NCBI RefSeq assembly: GCF_034119845.1
Contig: NZ_CP139420.1
Span: 1,156,001 to 1,220,000, forward strand
Source: Flavobacterium sp. NG2
GTDB taxonomy: Bacteria; Bacteroidota; Bacteroidia; Flavobacteriales; Flavobacteriaceae
DNA length: 64,000 nucleotides
Direction: 5' to 3'
The notes below the pieces were generated by a model. It was not told the origin of the DNA and searched no databases. It was given only the letters and a program-made list of their open reading frames with translations. Below, piece after piece: positions 23,636 to 33,709 of this stretch. Numbering within the stretch: the first letter of the stretch is position 1; the number at the start of each line of letters is the position of its first letter. The position numbers were made by a program, and so were the translations under genes.

Positions 23636-24817
23636 TTATCTATATGAAATCGCTATTTGTCCAATTTGAAAAACAATTTTTAGGGAATCTTTAAATGATA
23701 ATTTAGAACCATCGGCATGAATCCATCTCTTTAAAGGTTGTTCGCAAACTAATTTTTTAGTCTCTTCATCACCATATATTTTTTTCATTCGCATGAAAAT
23801 TTCGACATCAAAAAGCCATTTTGTCAAGAATTTGGTTTGAAAAGTGTTGTCAATAACATCTTTAGTCATGATTTTAGCGCCACATTGGGTGTCATTAAAT
23901 TCCATTCCAATCGTTTTTCGAATAATAAAATTAATCATTTTACTAATTATTGCTCGGGCAGATTCCTTAGTAATATCAGCACCCATACGAGCCATTCTAG
24001 AACCACTTACTATTTTAAAATTTGAGTTGGATATTGTGGTCGCAAGATCATTGAAGTCTTCAAAATCAGTTGATAAATCGGCGTCAAGAAAACCAATGTA
24101 GTTGTATTGTCCTTGTTTAGCTAAATGGAGCATGCCTAAACGTACAGCTTCGGCTTTACCACCATTTTTTTCGCAGTCGTAAATACTAATGTGATCTTCA
24201 TTACCTACACGTAATTTTTCTAAAACTTCAAGTGTTTTATCTTTGCTCCCATCATTTACAAAACAAAGATGATATCCTAAGTTTGAATTTACAAATGTTT
24301 TGAACTCATCACTTAGCAATCGTGTTTCTTCATTGTAACAAGGTATTACAACTCCGATACAGTTATTTTGTATGATTTGATTTTTCTTAGTGTTTGTAGA
24401 AGCAGTTTCTCCTGCTCCAATCAGTCTTTTAACTCTGGCGCCTATTTCGCTTAAACTCAAAGGTTTTTTCATGTAATCATCAACTCCTAGATCAAATCCT
24501 TTGACAATTATATCTTCATCTGTATTACCAGATAATATCATCACTGGAGTTTTGTGTCCTTTGGTTTTTTTAATGTATTTGGCAATCTCTAACCCGTTTC
24601 CATCAACGTTAGACCTATCATTGATATCCCTTGTTTCGGAATCTTCGCTAAAAGGCATGTTGATGTCAGCAATTACTAAATCAGGGGAGTGTTGGTCATA
24701 TTTCTGAATTCCTTCGGATACATTTTTGGAACTTACAACTTCGTATCCTAGATCTAAAAGGCATTTTTCTAGAGATAATAAAACTAATTCTTGGTCATCG
24801 ACGATTAAAATTTTCAT
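23636..24817 (-). CDS. Response-regulator receiver fused to a family 2 glycosyltransferase
   Basis: Residues 1-130 are a receiver domain with acid pocket DD at 7-8, phospho-acceptor Asp51 and conserved Lys118. An unusual insert of about 16 residues (about 56-71) follows the acceptor loop. Residues about 155-393 are a GT2 domain of the dolichyl-phosphate glucosyltransferase-like type: VVIPCYNEE at 156-164, VNDGSKDKT at 188-196 and the DAD metal motif at 245-247, ending near a short hydrophobic tail. The glycosyltransferase would therefore be the output domain of a two-component pathway, controlled by phosphorylation at the protein level. It is divergent from the membrane-protein operon at 24981 and faces the kinase-rich operon 12 kb away, which has no obvious other enzyme output. 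Confidence 0.9.
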   Translation of the reverse strand: MKILIVDDQELVLLSLEKCLLDLGYEVVSSKNVSEGIQKYDQHSPDLVIADINMPFSEDSETRDINDRSNVDGNGLEIAKYIKKTKGHKTPVMILSGNTDEDIIVKGFDLGVDDYMKKPLSLSEIGARVKRLIGAGETASTNTKKNQIIQNNCIGVVIPCYNEETRLLSDEFKTFVNSNLGYHLCFVNDGSKDKTLEVLEKLRVGNEDHISIYDCEKNGGKAEAVRLGMLHLAKQGQYNYIGFLDADLSTDFEDFNDLATTISNSNFKIVSGSRMARMGADITKESARAIISKMINFIIRKTIGMEFNDTQCGAKIMTKDVIDNTFQTKFLTKWLFDVEIFMRMKKIYGDEETKKLVCEQPLKRWIHADGSKLSFKDSLKIVFQIGQIAISYR

Positions 24818-24980
24818 GTGTATTATTTTTTAGTAGACTTGGTTTAGTAAATATATTAATAATCGTACCTAGTGGCAATTTTTTTTCAATTAAAAATGAA
24901 GGTTAAACATATTTTTTTTCTTAATTTACTATAAATACTTTTATGCTTACTTTTACCCTATAATAAAACCCGAATTTTTA

Positions 24981-27900
24981 GTGAAAGAAAAAACAAATAA
25001 ATACTTAATTGTTGCACTTCTTATAGGAGTAGTCTTTCACTCAAGTGCTATTTTTTTTACTTTAGAAAGCACTTACGATGCTTTAATTCATATGTTTTTT
25101 GCACAACATTATGCAACAAGTTGGTTTGAGCCATGGAATTATAGTTGGTACACAGGATTTACGGTTATGGGTTATCCTCCCTTGGTACATCAAAGTATTG
25201 GTTTGTTGTCGCTTATAGGGGGATTAAAATTCGGAATGTTTTCTGTTGCTATCATTGGAATTATTTTATTCATAACGGGTGTTTATCGATACACTTTGAT
25301 GATTACTGGGGATAGGAATGTGGCAGGGTATGCTTCCATTGTGTCAGTTTTCTCGTCATCCTTTGTAGAAACGCTTCATATATTTGGTCAATTGCCTAGT
25401 ATTGTTGGAGTTTCTATTTTGATGCATTGTATGCCTGAAATTTACCTTTGGATAAAAACAGGAAGGTTGAAATATCTTTTTCGATCGTTGTCATTATTAG
25501 CAGTAACCATTACGTCACATCATGTGACGCCTATTTTTGGAATGATTTTCTTTATTTTTCCATTAATCGGAATGGTGATAATGGATGTTTCAAGGGAACA
25601 AGTAGCGTCTTATAAGGAAATTAAGTTTAAATTGTTTTTAGCTACCTTTTTTAAATTATTCAAAAGAATTATAAGTTTTGGAGCAGGTGCTTTGTTTTTA
25701 ATCATCTTTTGTATTTTTCCATATTGGGTAAATTCAAAAGCAAATCCAATTACACAAGTTCCTATTCCACATGGGAGTAGAGACAATTTTATCGAAGTGA
25801 CTTCCTCTGGTTTGATGTTTTTTGTTATTCCATGGGGGATATTGTTCTTTATATTACCCTACATTCTTTACCGTTATTATAGCAAAAGATACATTTGTTT
25901 TGGATTGTCTATTTCATTGTTAATAATTCTCGGTACGGGGGGAACAACGCCTATCCCTTTGAAAGTATTAGGTGAGACTGCTTTTAATATTTTAACATTG
26001 GACCGTTTTACGCTTTGGGCATCGATTATGAGTTTGCCTATGTTTGGTGAATTTGTCTTTCGTTTGATTGAAGGCGATTTAAAAGTAGCAATTCAAAACC
26101 GTTTTGGGAGTGTATATCATCGTATTCTAGGCGCTTGTTTTGCGGGTTCTTTTCTGTTTTTTGCGGCTTTTACCATTACGTTGGGTTATTTTAGACCTTT
26201 TCAGCCCCAAAAAATAAACACGCTACCCTTAGTAAACTTTTTAAATCAGGATCAGCACGATCAATGGCGCTATTTGCCTCTGGGTTTTGGTGATCAAATG
26301 GCTACGCTTTCCTCGCAAACTAAGGCTAAAACTGTTGATGGAAATTATCACTCTGCCAGAAGATTGCCTGAATTGACAACACGAGCTATTGAACGACTTG
26401 AGAATTCAAAATTTAGAGGAATGGAAGGTATTGGTTCGCTGCAACAATTTTTGACTGTTCCTGAAAAGTACAATTTAAAATATGTTTTTTCGAATGATAA
26501 GTTTTATGACCCCATACTTTATTTTTGTGGGTGGCACCGACTGTCATTACTAGAAAACGGAATTATGGTATGGGAAAAACTAAATGTTGCCCCTTTACCC
26601 AAAGTGCTTCCAAAAGATGAGGTTCCTGTTTATCTTAAATTGATGTGGGGCATCATTCCGATACTAACTATCATAATTGCTTTTGTAATTAATGTACAAA
26701 GCATTTTTTATAAAGCGTTAAAAATAAAAAACGAAATAAAGCCTGATTTTTTCAAGTTTGTGGTGCCTTATAAAAACTTTCCATTTAAGTTAATCGTTGT
26801 TTTACACCTTTGGGTTGTTCTGCTCTTAGGCGTTATAGGCTATGCAATGTATCAATTCTATATATACAATGCGACACAAATTACACCCACAAATGTAGTT
26901 AAATCCTATTATGATGCTCTAGATTATAAGTATTATGAAAAAGCACATTCTTTTATAGACCCCAAAAGTAAATTGTCCATTTCGCAATTTATGCTAGAGA
27001 CTTCTGTAGCAGATGGGATTTTAAATTCTTATGCAAAATTAGATGCTATTGATATCGAAATCATCAAAAGTGCTGAAAATAGAGCGACTCTTGTTGCTAA
27101 AACGAAATGGATTACTCCGCTGCAAATCATCAATAAAGATTTTTATCACGAAACGATAAAACGAAAAGGGAAATGGTACATTTTGCCTCAAAAACAGCCA
27201 TTGGACATTCCACCGGATCAATTTTTATTTGACAATACCACCTCTTATTTTAAGCAAGGAAGACGTAAAATAACTACCCAACAAACCTATCATGAGGATG
27301 TTTTAAAGCAACCAGAACTGGAAATCTTGTCGGCTAAACTTATTCGATATAAAAATGAATACATAATTATTGGAGAATTACAAAACATTGACAACTTCCC
27401 TGCTGATGTGGTGCTTAAATCAACTTTATACAATCAATATGATCAAGTATTGGCAACATTTAATGCTAAAGATGTTATTAAGCATAAAATAATGCCCAAG
27501 GAAACAACTAGCTTCAAAGTGAATTTTGAGGAGGTTTCATGGCTAAAAAAGGATGTGGTGCAACCTACAACTTTTAATCCAAACGAATTTACACCTAAAG
27601 ATATCAATGAAACGCCGGCTAACTTTGATATTCAATCTGCAGGAAATGTGGCTATAACCGATTTTTATACGCAAGTAGCCTTGTCTGATTTAACCATTGA
27701 AAGGAACCGTCTGAAAGGAACTTTGTTTAATTATGGGATTCAAGAGGTGACTGTTCCCGAGTTAATAATATCGTATTACACTGCTGAAAAAGAATTATTA
27801 TATGTAGATCATTACTTTTTAAGAGAAGGAATTCGGGTGCAACGCAAGCAATATTTTGATTATGAATTGTTAGATTTATCAAGTTGCCGTATTATTTTAT

Positions 27901-28070
27901 CATCCTTAGAAACTTGCTTTGTAAACGGTTTGCCAAGTGGAAACCTTGCTAGAACGATTATCCCAATAAGAAATAAAGCTGTTGAAAAAGAACTGCTTCA
28001 AAAAGTAAATGGCAAGGGGTTTAGTTATATTAAAATAGAAATGAATAATTATATAGGTAATCCAAAATGA
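24981..28070 (+). CDS. Large polytopic membrane protein with PTPS-related membrane domain
   Basis: The 1,029-residue protein has about a dozen membrane helices within residues 1-420. An extracytoplasmic part contains the signature of the 6-pyruvoyl-tetrahydropterin-synthase-related membrane family (DGNYHSARRLPELTTRAIERL, FLTVPEKYNLKYVFSNDKF, near 450-520), and two more helices lie near 550 and 620. The layout resembles GT-C glycosyltransferases, which use lipid-linked sugars. Residues about 645-740 look NTF2-like and 770-860 look like an FxLYD-type beta domain. The start is GTG at 24981. The stop overlaps the next start by 4 bp. A role in building or moving a polysaccharide is inferred from neighbours. 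Confidence 0.75.
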   Translation: MKEKTNKYLIVALLIGVVFHSSAIFFTLESTYDALIHMFFAQHYATSWFEPWNYSWYTGFTVMGYPPLVHQSIGLLSLIGGLKFGMFSVAIIGIILFITGVYRYTLMITGDRNVAGYASIVSVFSSSFVETLHIFGQLPSIVGVSILMHCMPEIYLWIKTGRLKYLFRSLSLLAVTITSHHVTPIFGMIFFIFPLIGMVIMDVSREQVASYKEIKFKLFLATFFKLFKRIISFGAGALFLIIFCIFPYWVNSKANPITQVPIPHGSRDNFIEVTSSGLMFFVIPWGILFFILPYILYRYYSKRYICFGLSISLLIILGTGGTTPIPLKVLGETAFNILTLDRFTLWASIMSLPMFGEFVFRLIEGDLKVAIQNRFGSVYHRILGACFAGSFLFFAAFTITLGYFRPFQPQKINTLPLVNFLNQDQHDQWRYLPLGFGDQMATLSSQTKAKTVDGNYHSARRLPELTTRAIERLENSKFRGMEGIGSLQQFLTVPEKYNLKYVFSNDKFYDPILYFCGWHRLSLLENGIMVWEKLNVAPLPKVLPKDEVPVYLKLMWGIIPILTIIIAFVINVQSIFYKALKIKNEIKPDFFKFVVPYKNFPFKLIVVLHLWVVLLLGVIGYAMYQFYIYNATQITPTNVVKSYYDALDYKYYEKAHSFIDPKSKLSISQFMLETSVADGILNSYAKLDAIDIEIIKSAENRATLVAKTKWITPLQIINKDFYHETIKRKGKWYILPQKQPLDIPPDQFLFDNTTSYFKQGRRKITTQQTYHEDVLKQPELEILSAKLIRYKNEYIIIGELQNIDNFPADVVLKSTLYNQYDQVLATFNAKDVIKHKIMPKETTSFKVNFEEVSWLKKDVVQPTTFNPNEFTPKDINETPANFDIQSAGNVAITDFYTQVALSDLTIERNRLKGTLFNYGIQEVTVPELIISYYTAEKELLYVDHYFLREGIRVQRKQYFDYELLDLSSCRIILSSLETCFVNGLPSGNLARTIIPIRNKAVEKELLQKVNGKGFSYIKIEMNNYIGNPK

Positions 28071-29302
28071 TAAAAAAAGCGATACATAGTGTGCTGCCAT
28101 TTTTGTTCTTTTTCCTATTTGTTTTTGCAGCTTCAAAAATAAGTACCGAAAGAACAACCTTTCGCTTACAAACAACTCAAGAAAGTTTTGTGGCTGGAAG
28201 GCCTATTGCATTAACTTTTTCAACTCCTTCAAAATCGAATCAACCACAACTATTGCTGATTCATACCTATGGCAAAACAGTATTGAATACTGAAAATAAC
28301 AATGGCAAACTAGTTTTTAAAATCCCCTCGATTTATAGTTTAAAAACAGGGGTTGTTTCTTGGTATTTAGTAGAAAATAAAAAGAATGTTGCTTCGGGTA
28401 ATTTTACAATTGTACCCAATGACGCCACGCCTACAGTATTAGAAAATTATCTAGGCCCGCCAAGTTTATTGACTGGAACAGAACATTTCACAATGATGGT
28501 GGCTATTCCAACGGATAGCTATGACAACCCAAAGCAAGACAATACTACCGTTGTTATCAAAGATCAATTTTTAGAAGATATCACTGCAACCGAAAAAAAG
28601 ACAGATAATTTTATAGCTTGGAAAAATATTTATTCTAGGACAAAAGCAGGTAAGATGTTGGTTTCAACAGCCTGTAATACTACTGATTCAAAGGAATTTG
28701 AAACAGATATTCAACCGTCGCCTAGTGAAAATTTCACTATCAAGTATAGTCGGCCACATAAATTTGCCGATGGCAATCAAATCACCTTCATAGAAACTTC
28801 AGTCATACGAGACAAATATGGGAATCTAGTGGGCGATGGAACATTAGTTACTTTTCAAGTCACTACTCAAAATAATATTTTGCTTAAGACTTATGCCGCA
28901 ACGATAAATGGTATTGCAATAGGGCAACTTTTGCATCCTGATCATCAAGATACTTATACAGTTAAAGGATATGTAGTAGGAATAGCCGAGAGTAAACCTA
29001 TTCAGATAAGTTATAACGCCCTCATTGACCATTTTACCTATAAATTCACCGAAAAAAATAGAGAAATAACTGTTGGTCCGTTACGAAGTTTTATGAAACA
29101 AATCGTTCCTGATGGTATAAAAGTAGAATTGAACATATTCCATAAAGATGAACTGATTGAAACTAAAATTGTTGAGACCCAAAAAGGGATTGCCAAATTT
29201 TATTTATTGACACCTTTTTATAAAAAATCAGAATATCAATTTGAAATTACCACTTTAGGTATCACTCAAAAAACAGAAGTAAAGAAATATGAAACTAATT
29301 AA
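28067..29302 (+). CDS. Periplasmic Ig-like domain protein of the polysaccharide locus
   Basis: The 411-residue protein has an N-terminal hydrophobic signal or anchor (residues 7-23) and then several beta-sandwich domains. The clearest, around residues 220-315, has the invasin/Ig-like wording SVIRDKYGNLVGDGTLVTFQV. No catalytic motif is seen. It overlaps the membrane-protein gene upstream (ATGA) and the GH5 gene downstream by 14 bp, so the three are translated from one message and probably act as a complex at the periplasmic face. It may scaffold the export machinery; this is inference. Confidence 0.7.
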   Translation: MIKKAIHSVLPFLFFFLFVFAASKISTERTTFRLQTTQESFVAGRPIALTFSTPSKSNQPQLLLIHTYGKTVLNTENNNGKLVFKIPSIYSLKTGVVSWYLVENKKNVASGNFTIVPNDATPTVLENYLGPPSLLTGTEHFTMMVAIPTDSYDNPKQDNTTVVIKDQFLEDITATEKKTDNFIAWKNIYSRTKAGKMLVSTACNTTDSKEFETDIQPSPSENFTIKYSRPHKFADGNQITFIETSVIRDKYGNLVGDGTLVTFQVTTQNNILLKTYAATINGIAIGQLLHPDHQDTYTVKGYVVGIAESKPIQISYNALIDHFTYKFTEKNREITVGPLRSFMKQIVPDGIKVELNIFHKDELIETKIVETQKGIAKFYLLTPFYKKSEYQFEITTLGITQKTEVKKYETN

Positions 29303-30842
29303 CAACCGAAATATTTTCAAAGCTGCATTCATACTTTCCTTTATTGTGATTAGTGTTTTTACGATGTTGGGTATGGCTAAAATATTGGATTATCTAAATA
29401 CTGGTGCAGAGAGAACTTCGATGTTACATCTCGAAACCGAAAGTGAAGATGTTTATTTGCCTAAAGTGACTTGGACAAGTCTAGATAATCCAGCTCGTGA
29501 GATGGAGAAAAATACATTAGGGAAGCTCGAGAGAGATTATCTTTTTTCTTGGTATGTAAAAAACACGGCCTTAAAAACCAATAATTCCGAAGGAATAGAT
29601 GATTACTACACTACTAATACTCGTTTGAATTTGTATCGTACTATTAAATACAATAAAGAACATCAAATAAGTATTGAAAACACTACAATAAAGCATTTTC
29701 CTAAACTACAATTTTACAGTGAAGACGGTCAACTAGTCGTTTTTACAGATAAAAATGTAATTGAATATCAAAAAGTGTATCAAAACAAGGAGTTGCTTAC
29801 CACGGTACAAGACACAGCAACGTATAAAGTAATGATGTTACTAGAAGATGGTTTCTGGCGTGTGCGCCATGTTTTGAAAATGAAACCGGAAGCTTTTGCT
29901 CCTGATACTATAAAGGCGCATCCTGTGTATACAATCAAAAACAACCAAATTCTTCAAAATAAATTACCCTACACCATCAAAGGCATTAATTATTATCCTA
30001 AAAATTCAGCTTGGGATACCTTTGGAGAATTGTTTAATAAGGACACCATTGCAGCTGATTTTGATATTATTAAAAAAGCGAAACTAAATACGATTCGGAT
30101 TTTTATTCAGTATGATGATTTTGGGAAAGCTAAGATTATCCCTGAGAAAATGAAGAAGTTGAAAATCTTTTTAGATTTGGCGGAAGCCAAAAAACTAGCA
30201 GTAATTGTCACCCTTTTTGATTTTTATAGTGATTACTCTCTGGATAGCTGGACTTTAACGCATCGTCATGCTGAGCAAATTGTTTCTGCTTTTAAAGAAC
30301 ATAAAGCCATACTTGCTTGGGATTTAAAAAACGAGCCCAATTTAGATTTTGAAAATAGAGGCAAAGACAATGTATTGAGTTGGTTAGACCACATGGAAAC
30401 TGTCATTAAGGAAAATGACCCGAATCATCTGGTTACCATAGGTTGGTCAAATTCGGTTGAAGCAATCAATTTGGCCTATAAAATGGATTTTATATCCTAT
30501 CACTTTTACAATGATATAAAGCACATTGAATATGAGACCAATTTGCTTTTAAAGACGACTAAAAAACCAGTCGTTATTCAAGAATTTGGGGTGCCGTCTT
30601 ATGGGGGAGTGTGGAATTTTTGGGAGGGAAGTCTCGAAAAACAAGCCGCTTATCATCAGAAAATGCAGGCTTATTTCAAGAAAAACAACTATTCCTTTAT
30701 GTCTTGGACTCTTTACGATTTTCCACATGTTCCGGATCAGGTGGCAGGTAGATGGCCTTGGCAAAAAAACAGGCAAACAAAATTTGGGTTTATTGATGAA
30801 AAAGGAGTCAACAAACCCGCATTTAAGTATATTTCTAACTAA
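29289..30842 (+). CDS. Membrane-anchored glycoside hydrolase, family 5 type
   Basis: The 517-residue protein has one N-terminal transmembrane helix (about residues 10-35), an NTF2-like region (about 110-200), and a TIM-barrel of the GH5 cellulase superfamily from YTIKGINYYP onward. The acid/base is Glu349 in LKNEPN and the nucleophile is Glu432 in VIQEFG. It should cleave or transglycosylate beta-linked glycans in the periplasm. In polysaccharide secretion loci such hydrolases often trim or release the product. It ends 4 bp from the convergent GT4 gene. Confidence 0.85.
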   Translation: MKLINNRNIFKAAFILSFIVISVFTMLGMAKILDYLNTGAERTSMLHLETESEDVYLPKVTWTSLDNPAREMEKNTLGKLERDYLFSWYVKNTALKTNNSEGIDDYYTTNTRLNLYRTIKYNKEHQISIENTTIKHFPKLQFYSEDGQLVVFTDKNVIEYQKVYQNKELLTTVQDTATYKVMMLLEDGFWRVRHVLKMKPEAFAPDTIKAHPVYTIKNNQILQNKLPYTIKGINYYPKNSAWDTFGELFNKDTIAADFDIIKKAKLNTIRIFIQYDDFGKAKIIPEKMKKLKIFLDLAEAKKLAVIVTLFDFYSDYSLDSWTLTHRHAEQIVSAFKEHKAILAWDLKNEPNLDFENRGKDNVLSWLDHMETVIKENDPNHLVTIGWSNSVEAINLAYKMDFISYHFYNDIKHIEYETNLLLKTTKKPVVIQEFGVPSYGGVWNFWEGSLEKQAAYHQKMQAYFKKNNYSFMSWTLYDFPHVPDQVAGRWPWQKNRQTKFGFIDEKGVNKPAFKYISN

Positions 30843-30846
30843 AAAA

Positions 30847-32025
30847 TTATTTTTTAGATTGGATAATTTCTTTGAAAGTATCCATGTACATATCTGTAAT
30901 TTTATCCATGGATAAAGCACTGGCTGCTTTAAAGTTTTGAATGGCAATCGCTTTTCGATTGTCATCATTATTGATGATCTTCTCTATGGCTTGAGCCAAA
31001 GAGTCAGCGCTTTCAGGGTCAAAGAATTCGCCTTTATAGCCTTCCTCTTCTACTAATAAAGCGAGGTCGCCTAAATCAGGCATAACCACCGCTTTACCAT
31101 AACTACCCGCTTGATGCAAAACTCCTGAGCTACCAGTTGTTGAGGTATATGGAAAAGCAACTACAGTACTATCGCCAAAGATTACGGGAACATCTTTCTC
31201 CTCAACATAACCTGTAAAACGAATTCCTTCAACGTCTTTGTATTTTTCTTGCACAGCAGCAAGATATCCTGGAGTATTTGGGCTATCGGTTCCTGCAATG
31301 ACTACTTCAATTTTCTCCGAACTGCGTTGTCTAATTAAGACAGCTGCTTCGATAAGGATTTCTACTTTTTTATAGGTGCCAAATTTCCCAAAAGCCATGA
31401 TTTGTTTTGGCCCAGGAGCCAATTCAAAGGATGGTTCTTCAATACTGTCAAAAGTACCGTGGGGAATTACTTTAACATTGTTAGTCTTGTATTTGTTTTG
31501 TAAAACGGTAACATACTTATTGATGGTAACGGCTACAATATCCGATTTTAATACAAAACGAGTAAGTGTTGTTCCTATAAAATTATATACTTTTTGTGCG
31601 AGTTTATTATCTGTAAATCCAGCGCTTTCTAAATCTACTTGTTCTAAAATATTATGTAATAATGAAACAGTTGGAATTCCATTCATTCGTAGAACAGCAG
31701 GAATCATCAATCCCAAAGCTGCAGGAACTTTTTTGTCCCCAAACTTCATAAATTGAAGATTGATTAAAACAGCATCTGGTTTTTCTTCCTGAATAGCTTT
31801 GTTTATTGAGAGAATATTTCCGTAACTATTAAAAGACCAACATTCATTTACTTTTATTTTGTTGCTATTTTCAAAATCTAATTGTTTGGGTTCGATTGTC
31901 TTATCGGCTAAAACAACTACTTGGCTTACTTCATCTTTTTGGGCAAAATTTTTAATTAAGTGGTAACCGTATTCATTTAATGTTACCTTACTAGGTGGAA
32001 AAGCAGTGATTACAGCGATTTTCAT
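30847..32025 (-). CDS. Glycosyltransferase family 4 protein of the polysaccharide locus
   Basis: This 392-residue GT-B enzyme has the GT4 core MAFGKFGTYKKVEILIEA near residue 215, FTGYVEEKDVPVIF near 285, and the donor-site region SGVLHQAGSYGKAVVMPD, in place of the usual EXXXXXXXE, near 315. No signal peptide is present. It is the third gene of a minus-strand unit after STAS and the flippase (52 bp and 28 bp gaps). A GT4 next to a PST-type flippase parallels PelF/PelG of the Pel polysaccharide system, though the proteins are not obviously homologous beyond family level. Confidence 0.87.
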   Translation of the reverse strand: MKIAVITAFPPSKVTLNEYGYHLIKNFAQKDEVSQVVVLADKTIEPKQLDFENSNKIKVNECWSFNSYGNILSINKAIQEEKPDAVLINLQFMKFGDKKVPAALGLMIPAVLRMNGIPTVSLLHNILEQVDLESAGFTDNKLAQKVYNFIGTTLTRFVLKSDIVAVTINKYVTVLQNKYKTNNVKVIPHGTFDSIEEPSFELAPGPKQIMAFGKFGTYKKVEILIEAAVLIRQRSSEKIEVVIAGTDSPNTPGYLAAVQEKYKDVEGIRFTGYVEEKDVPVIFGDSTVVAFPYTSTTGSSGVLHQAGSYGKAVVMPDLGDLALLVEEEGYKGEFFDPESADSLAQAIEKIINNDDNRKAIAIQNFKAASALSMDKITDMYMDTFKEIIQSKK

Positions 32026-32077
32026 ATATTTTAGATTTGGGATTGACTAGTTAAATATAAAATGAAATTTTAGATTA

Positions 32078-33328
32078 TTACTTTTTATTTTTATAAAAGA
32101 AGTAACAAAGTTGAAAAAATAACAAAATAACCATAGCAATAATTTGCATGTGTACTACTTGTTCTAATGAGTTGTGATTGAGTATGATTAAACCTATTTG
32201 TGTAGAACCTAAAATAGCCGATACCACTACAGGCATGTATTGGTTGAGTGATAAATAATAATAAGCAAAGATATTAGCTACCGCAAATAGAGAAGTGGCC
32301 AAAGCATATTTCCACAATAGAAAAGAAATAGAAACATATTGCTTTCCAAACATTACATTGACTACAAATTCAGGGAACAAGGCGGTAAAACCTACGATAA
32401 AAGAAGATAACAACACAATGTATCCTACGTATTTTAATAAAATAGGTAAGGTGTCTTGCTTGTCCTTTTTCATTTGGATTACCTTAGGAAGTAGTAGCAT
32501 TACAAACATCCAAGCTACAAAATAAACAACACGACCTATAAGTGCTAATGAGGCATATAATCCTGCTTGTTCATTGTCAAAAAAATGTTTTACGAGTATA
32601 ATGTCACTATTATTAATGATAATTTGTGTGAGCTCATAAAACGCAGTCAACGCAAAAAAGATAGTAATAGATCGAGTATCAATTTCAGTTGTGGCTATGG
32701 TATTCCAGCCTTTAAAAAGTATTTTTTGAAAAGGGAAAATTCCAAATACAAATGAAATAAGGATGCCTGAGGCAACAATGATAGAACTTGGAACAGCAGG
32801 AAATAAATAAAGACCTAATATTGTAAGTAGTAATCTACTGGCCATTTCAGTTTGATAAGTAGTAGCTAGTTTATTCAAGACATTTTGACCTTGATACAAA
32901 CCTCTATTAACACTCATCATAAAGTAGAGCGGGATGCCTATTCCAAAAATAAAGAACATTGATGCTGTTTGAGTATGAAAAAGAGTTTGCAATTCTTGAT
33001 AAAAAACGACGATTAAAACTCCAAATAAGACCCCTAGGAAACTTGCGTATTTTGTGATTAATTTGATGAAACTTAATAATTCGTTTTCTTCAAATAATAC
33101 GGTATACTTGGCTGTTACAATTTGAAAAGTCATCCCTACAAACGAGAGAATCAGTAATAGTGTTATTAAAATGGCTGCATCTGAAAATTCAGAAGGTCCT
33201 AAAATGCGGCCTAATAATAAATTGTAGAGATAATTTCCGCCGTTGACTAATAATATCGTCAACATAAACAGCTGTTCGGGTCCTAACTTTTTAGTAATAG
33301 AAGATAGTAGATTTGGGGATATCTTCAT
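32078..33328 (-). CDS. Polysaccharide flippase of the PST/MATE-like family
   Basis: The 416-residue protein has 12 predicted membrane helices and the oligosaccharide flippase pattern: N-terminal GGNYLYNLLLGRILGPSEFSD, written as the family's typical first loop, and a C-terminal repeat of the same architecture. It should move lipid-linked or nascent glycan across the inner membrane. It lies between the STAS gene (28 bp upstream) and the GT4 gene (52 bp downstream) on the minus strand, consistent with one operon. Confidence 0.9.
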   Translation of the reverse strand: MKISPNLLSSITKKLGPEQLFMLTILLVNGGNYLYNLLLGRILGPSEFSDAAILITLLLILSFVGMTFQIVTAKYTVLFEENELLSFIKLITKYASFLGVLFGVLIVVFYQELQTLFHTQTASMFFIFGIGIPLYFMMSVNRGLYQGQNVLNKLATTYQTEMASRLLLTILGLYLFPAVPSSIIVASGILISFVFGIFPFQKILFKGWNTIATTEIDTRSITIFFALTAFYELTQIIINNSDIILVKHFFDNEQAGLYASLALIGRVVYFVAWMFVMLLLPKVIQMKKDKQDTLPILLKYVGYIVLLSSFIVGFTALFPEFVVNVMFGKQYVSISFLLWKYALATSLFAVANIFAYYYLSLNQYMPVVVSAILGSTQIGLIILNHNSLEQVVHMQIIAMVILLFFQLCYFFYKNKK

Positions 33329-33356
33329 TCTTTTATCTTTTTTTTTGATATAATAT

Positions 33357-33647
33357 TTACAATAATATTTCCTCTAGTTGCAATTGACTAAATTGTTTGC
33401 TTACCTTTTTGTTTTTTCTTCCAATGATAAAAAACATTTTTTGTGTAGGCTGAATTTTATTTTGCAACATCACCATTCTCCTTACTGCATATTTGTCAAT
33501 TGAATGTACTTTTTCTAATGACAAAACAACACCTCTAGATATTGTTAGAACATGAGTTAAATGATTTTCTAAATATACATAATTTTGAGAATTTAACAAA
33601 CCTTTTATTTCATATACTCCTCCAGTATCAGTTATTTGAAAAGCCAT
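33357..33647 (-). CDS. STAS-domain protein lacking the usual phospho-acceptor serine
   Basis: The 96-residue protein is one STAS domain, the fold of anti-anti-sigma factors. The segment VVLSLEKVHSIDKYAVRRM (about residues 40-58) aligns with the conserved V-DS-(S/T)G region, but the acceptor Ser/Thr positions are occupied by Lys52 and Tyr53. Switching by an RsbW-type kinase therefore looks impossible unless Tyr is used. It is the first gene of the flippase-GT4 unit. A LytTR-like operator lies 63 bp upstream. It may act as a protein-protein adaptor for the export complex. Confidence 0.8.
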   Translation of the reverse strand: MAFQITDTGGVYEIKGLLNSQNYVYLENHLTHVLTISRGVVLSLEKVHSIDKYAVRRMVMLQNKIQPTQKMFFIIGRKNKKVSKQFSQLQLEEILL

Positions 33648-33709
33648 AATTCTTGTTTTAATATTTAATTTACAAATATCAGTTTTTAATGTATTTCTTA
33701 ATTTTATTA

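Noticed and set aside
22915..24817. PH-domain gene and REC-GT2 gene as one functional unit
   Set aside because: They are only 37 bp apart in the same direction, so co-transcription is possible, but nothing links their roles.
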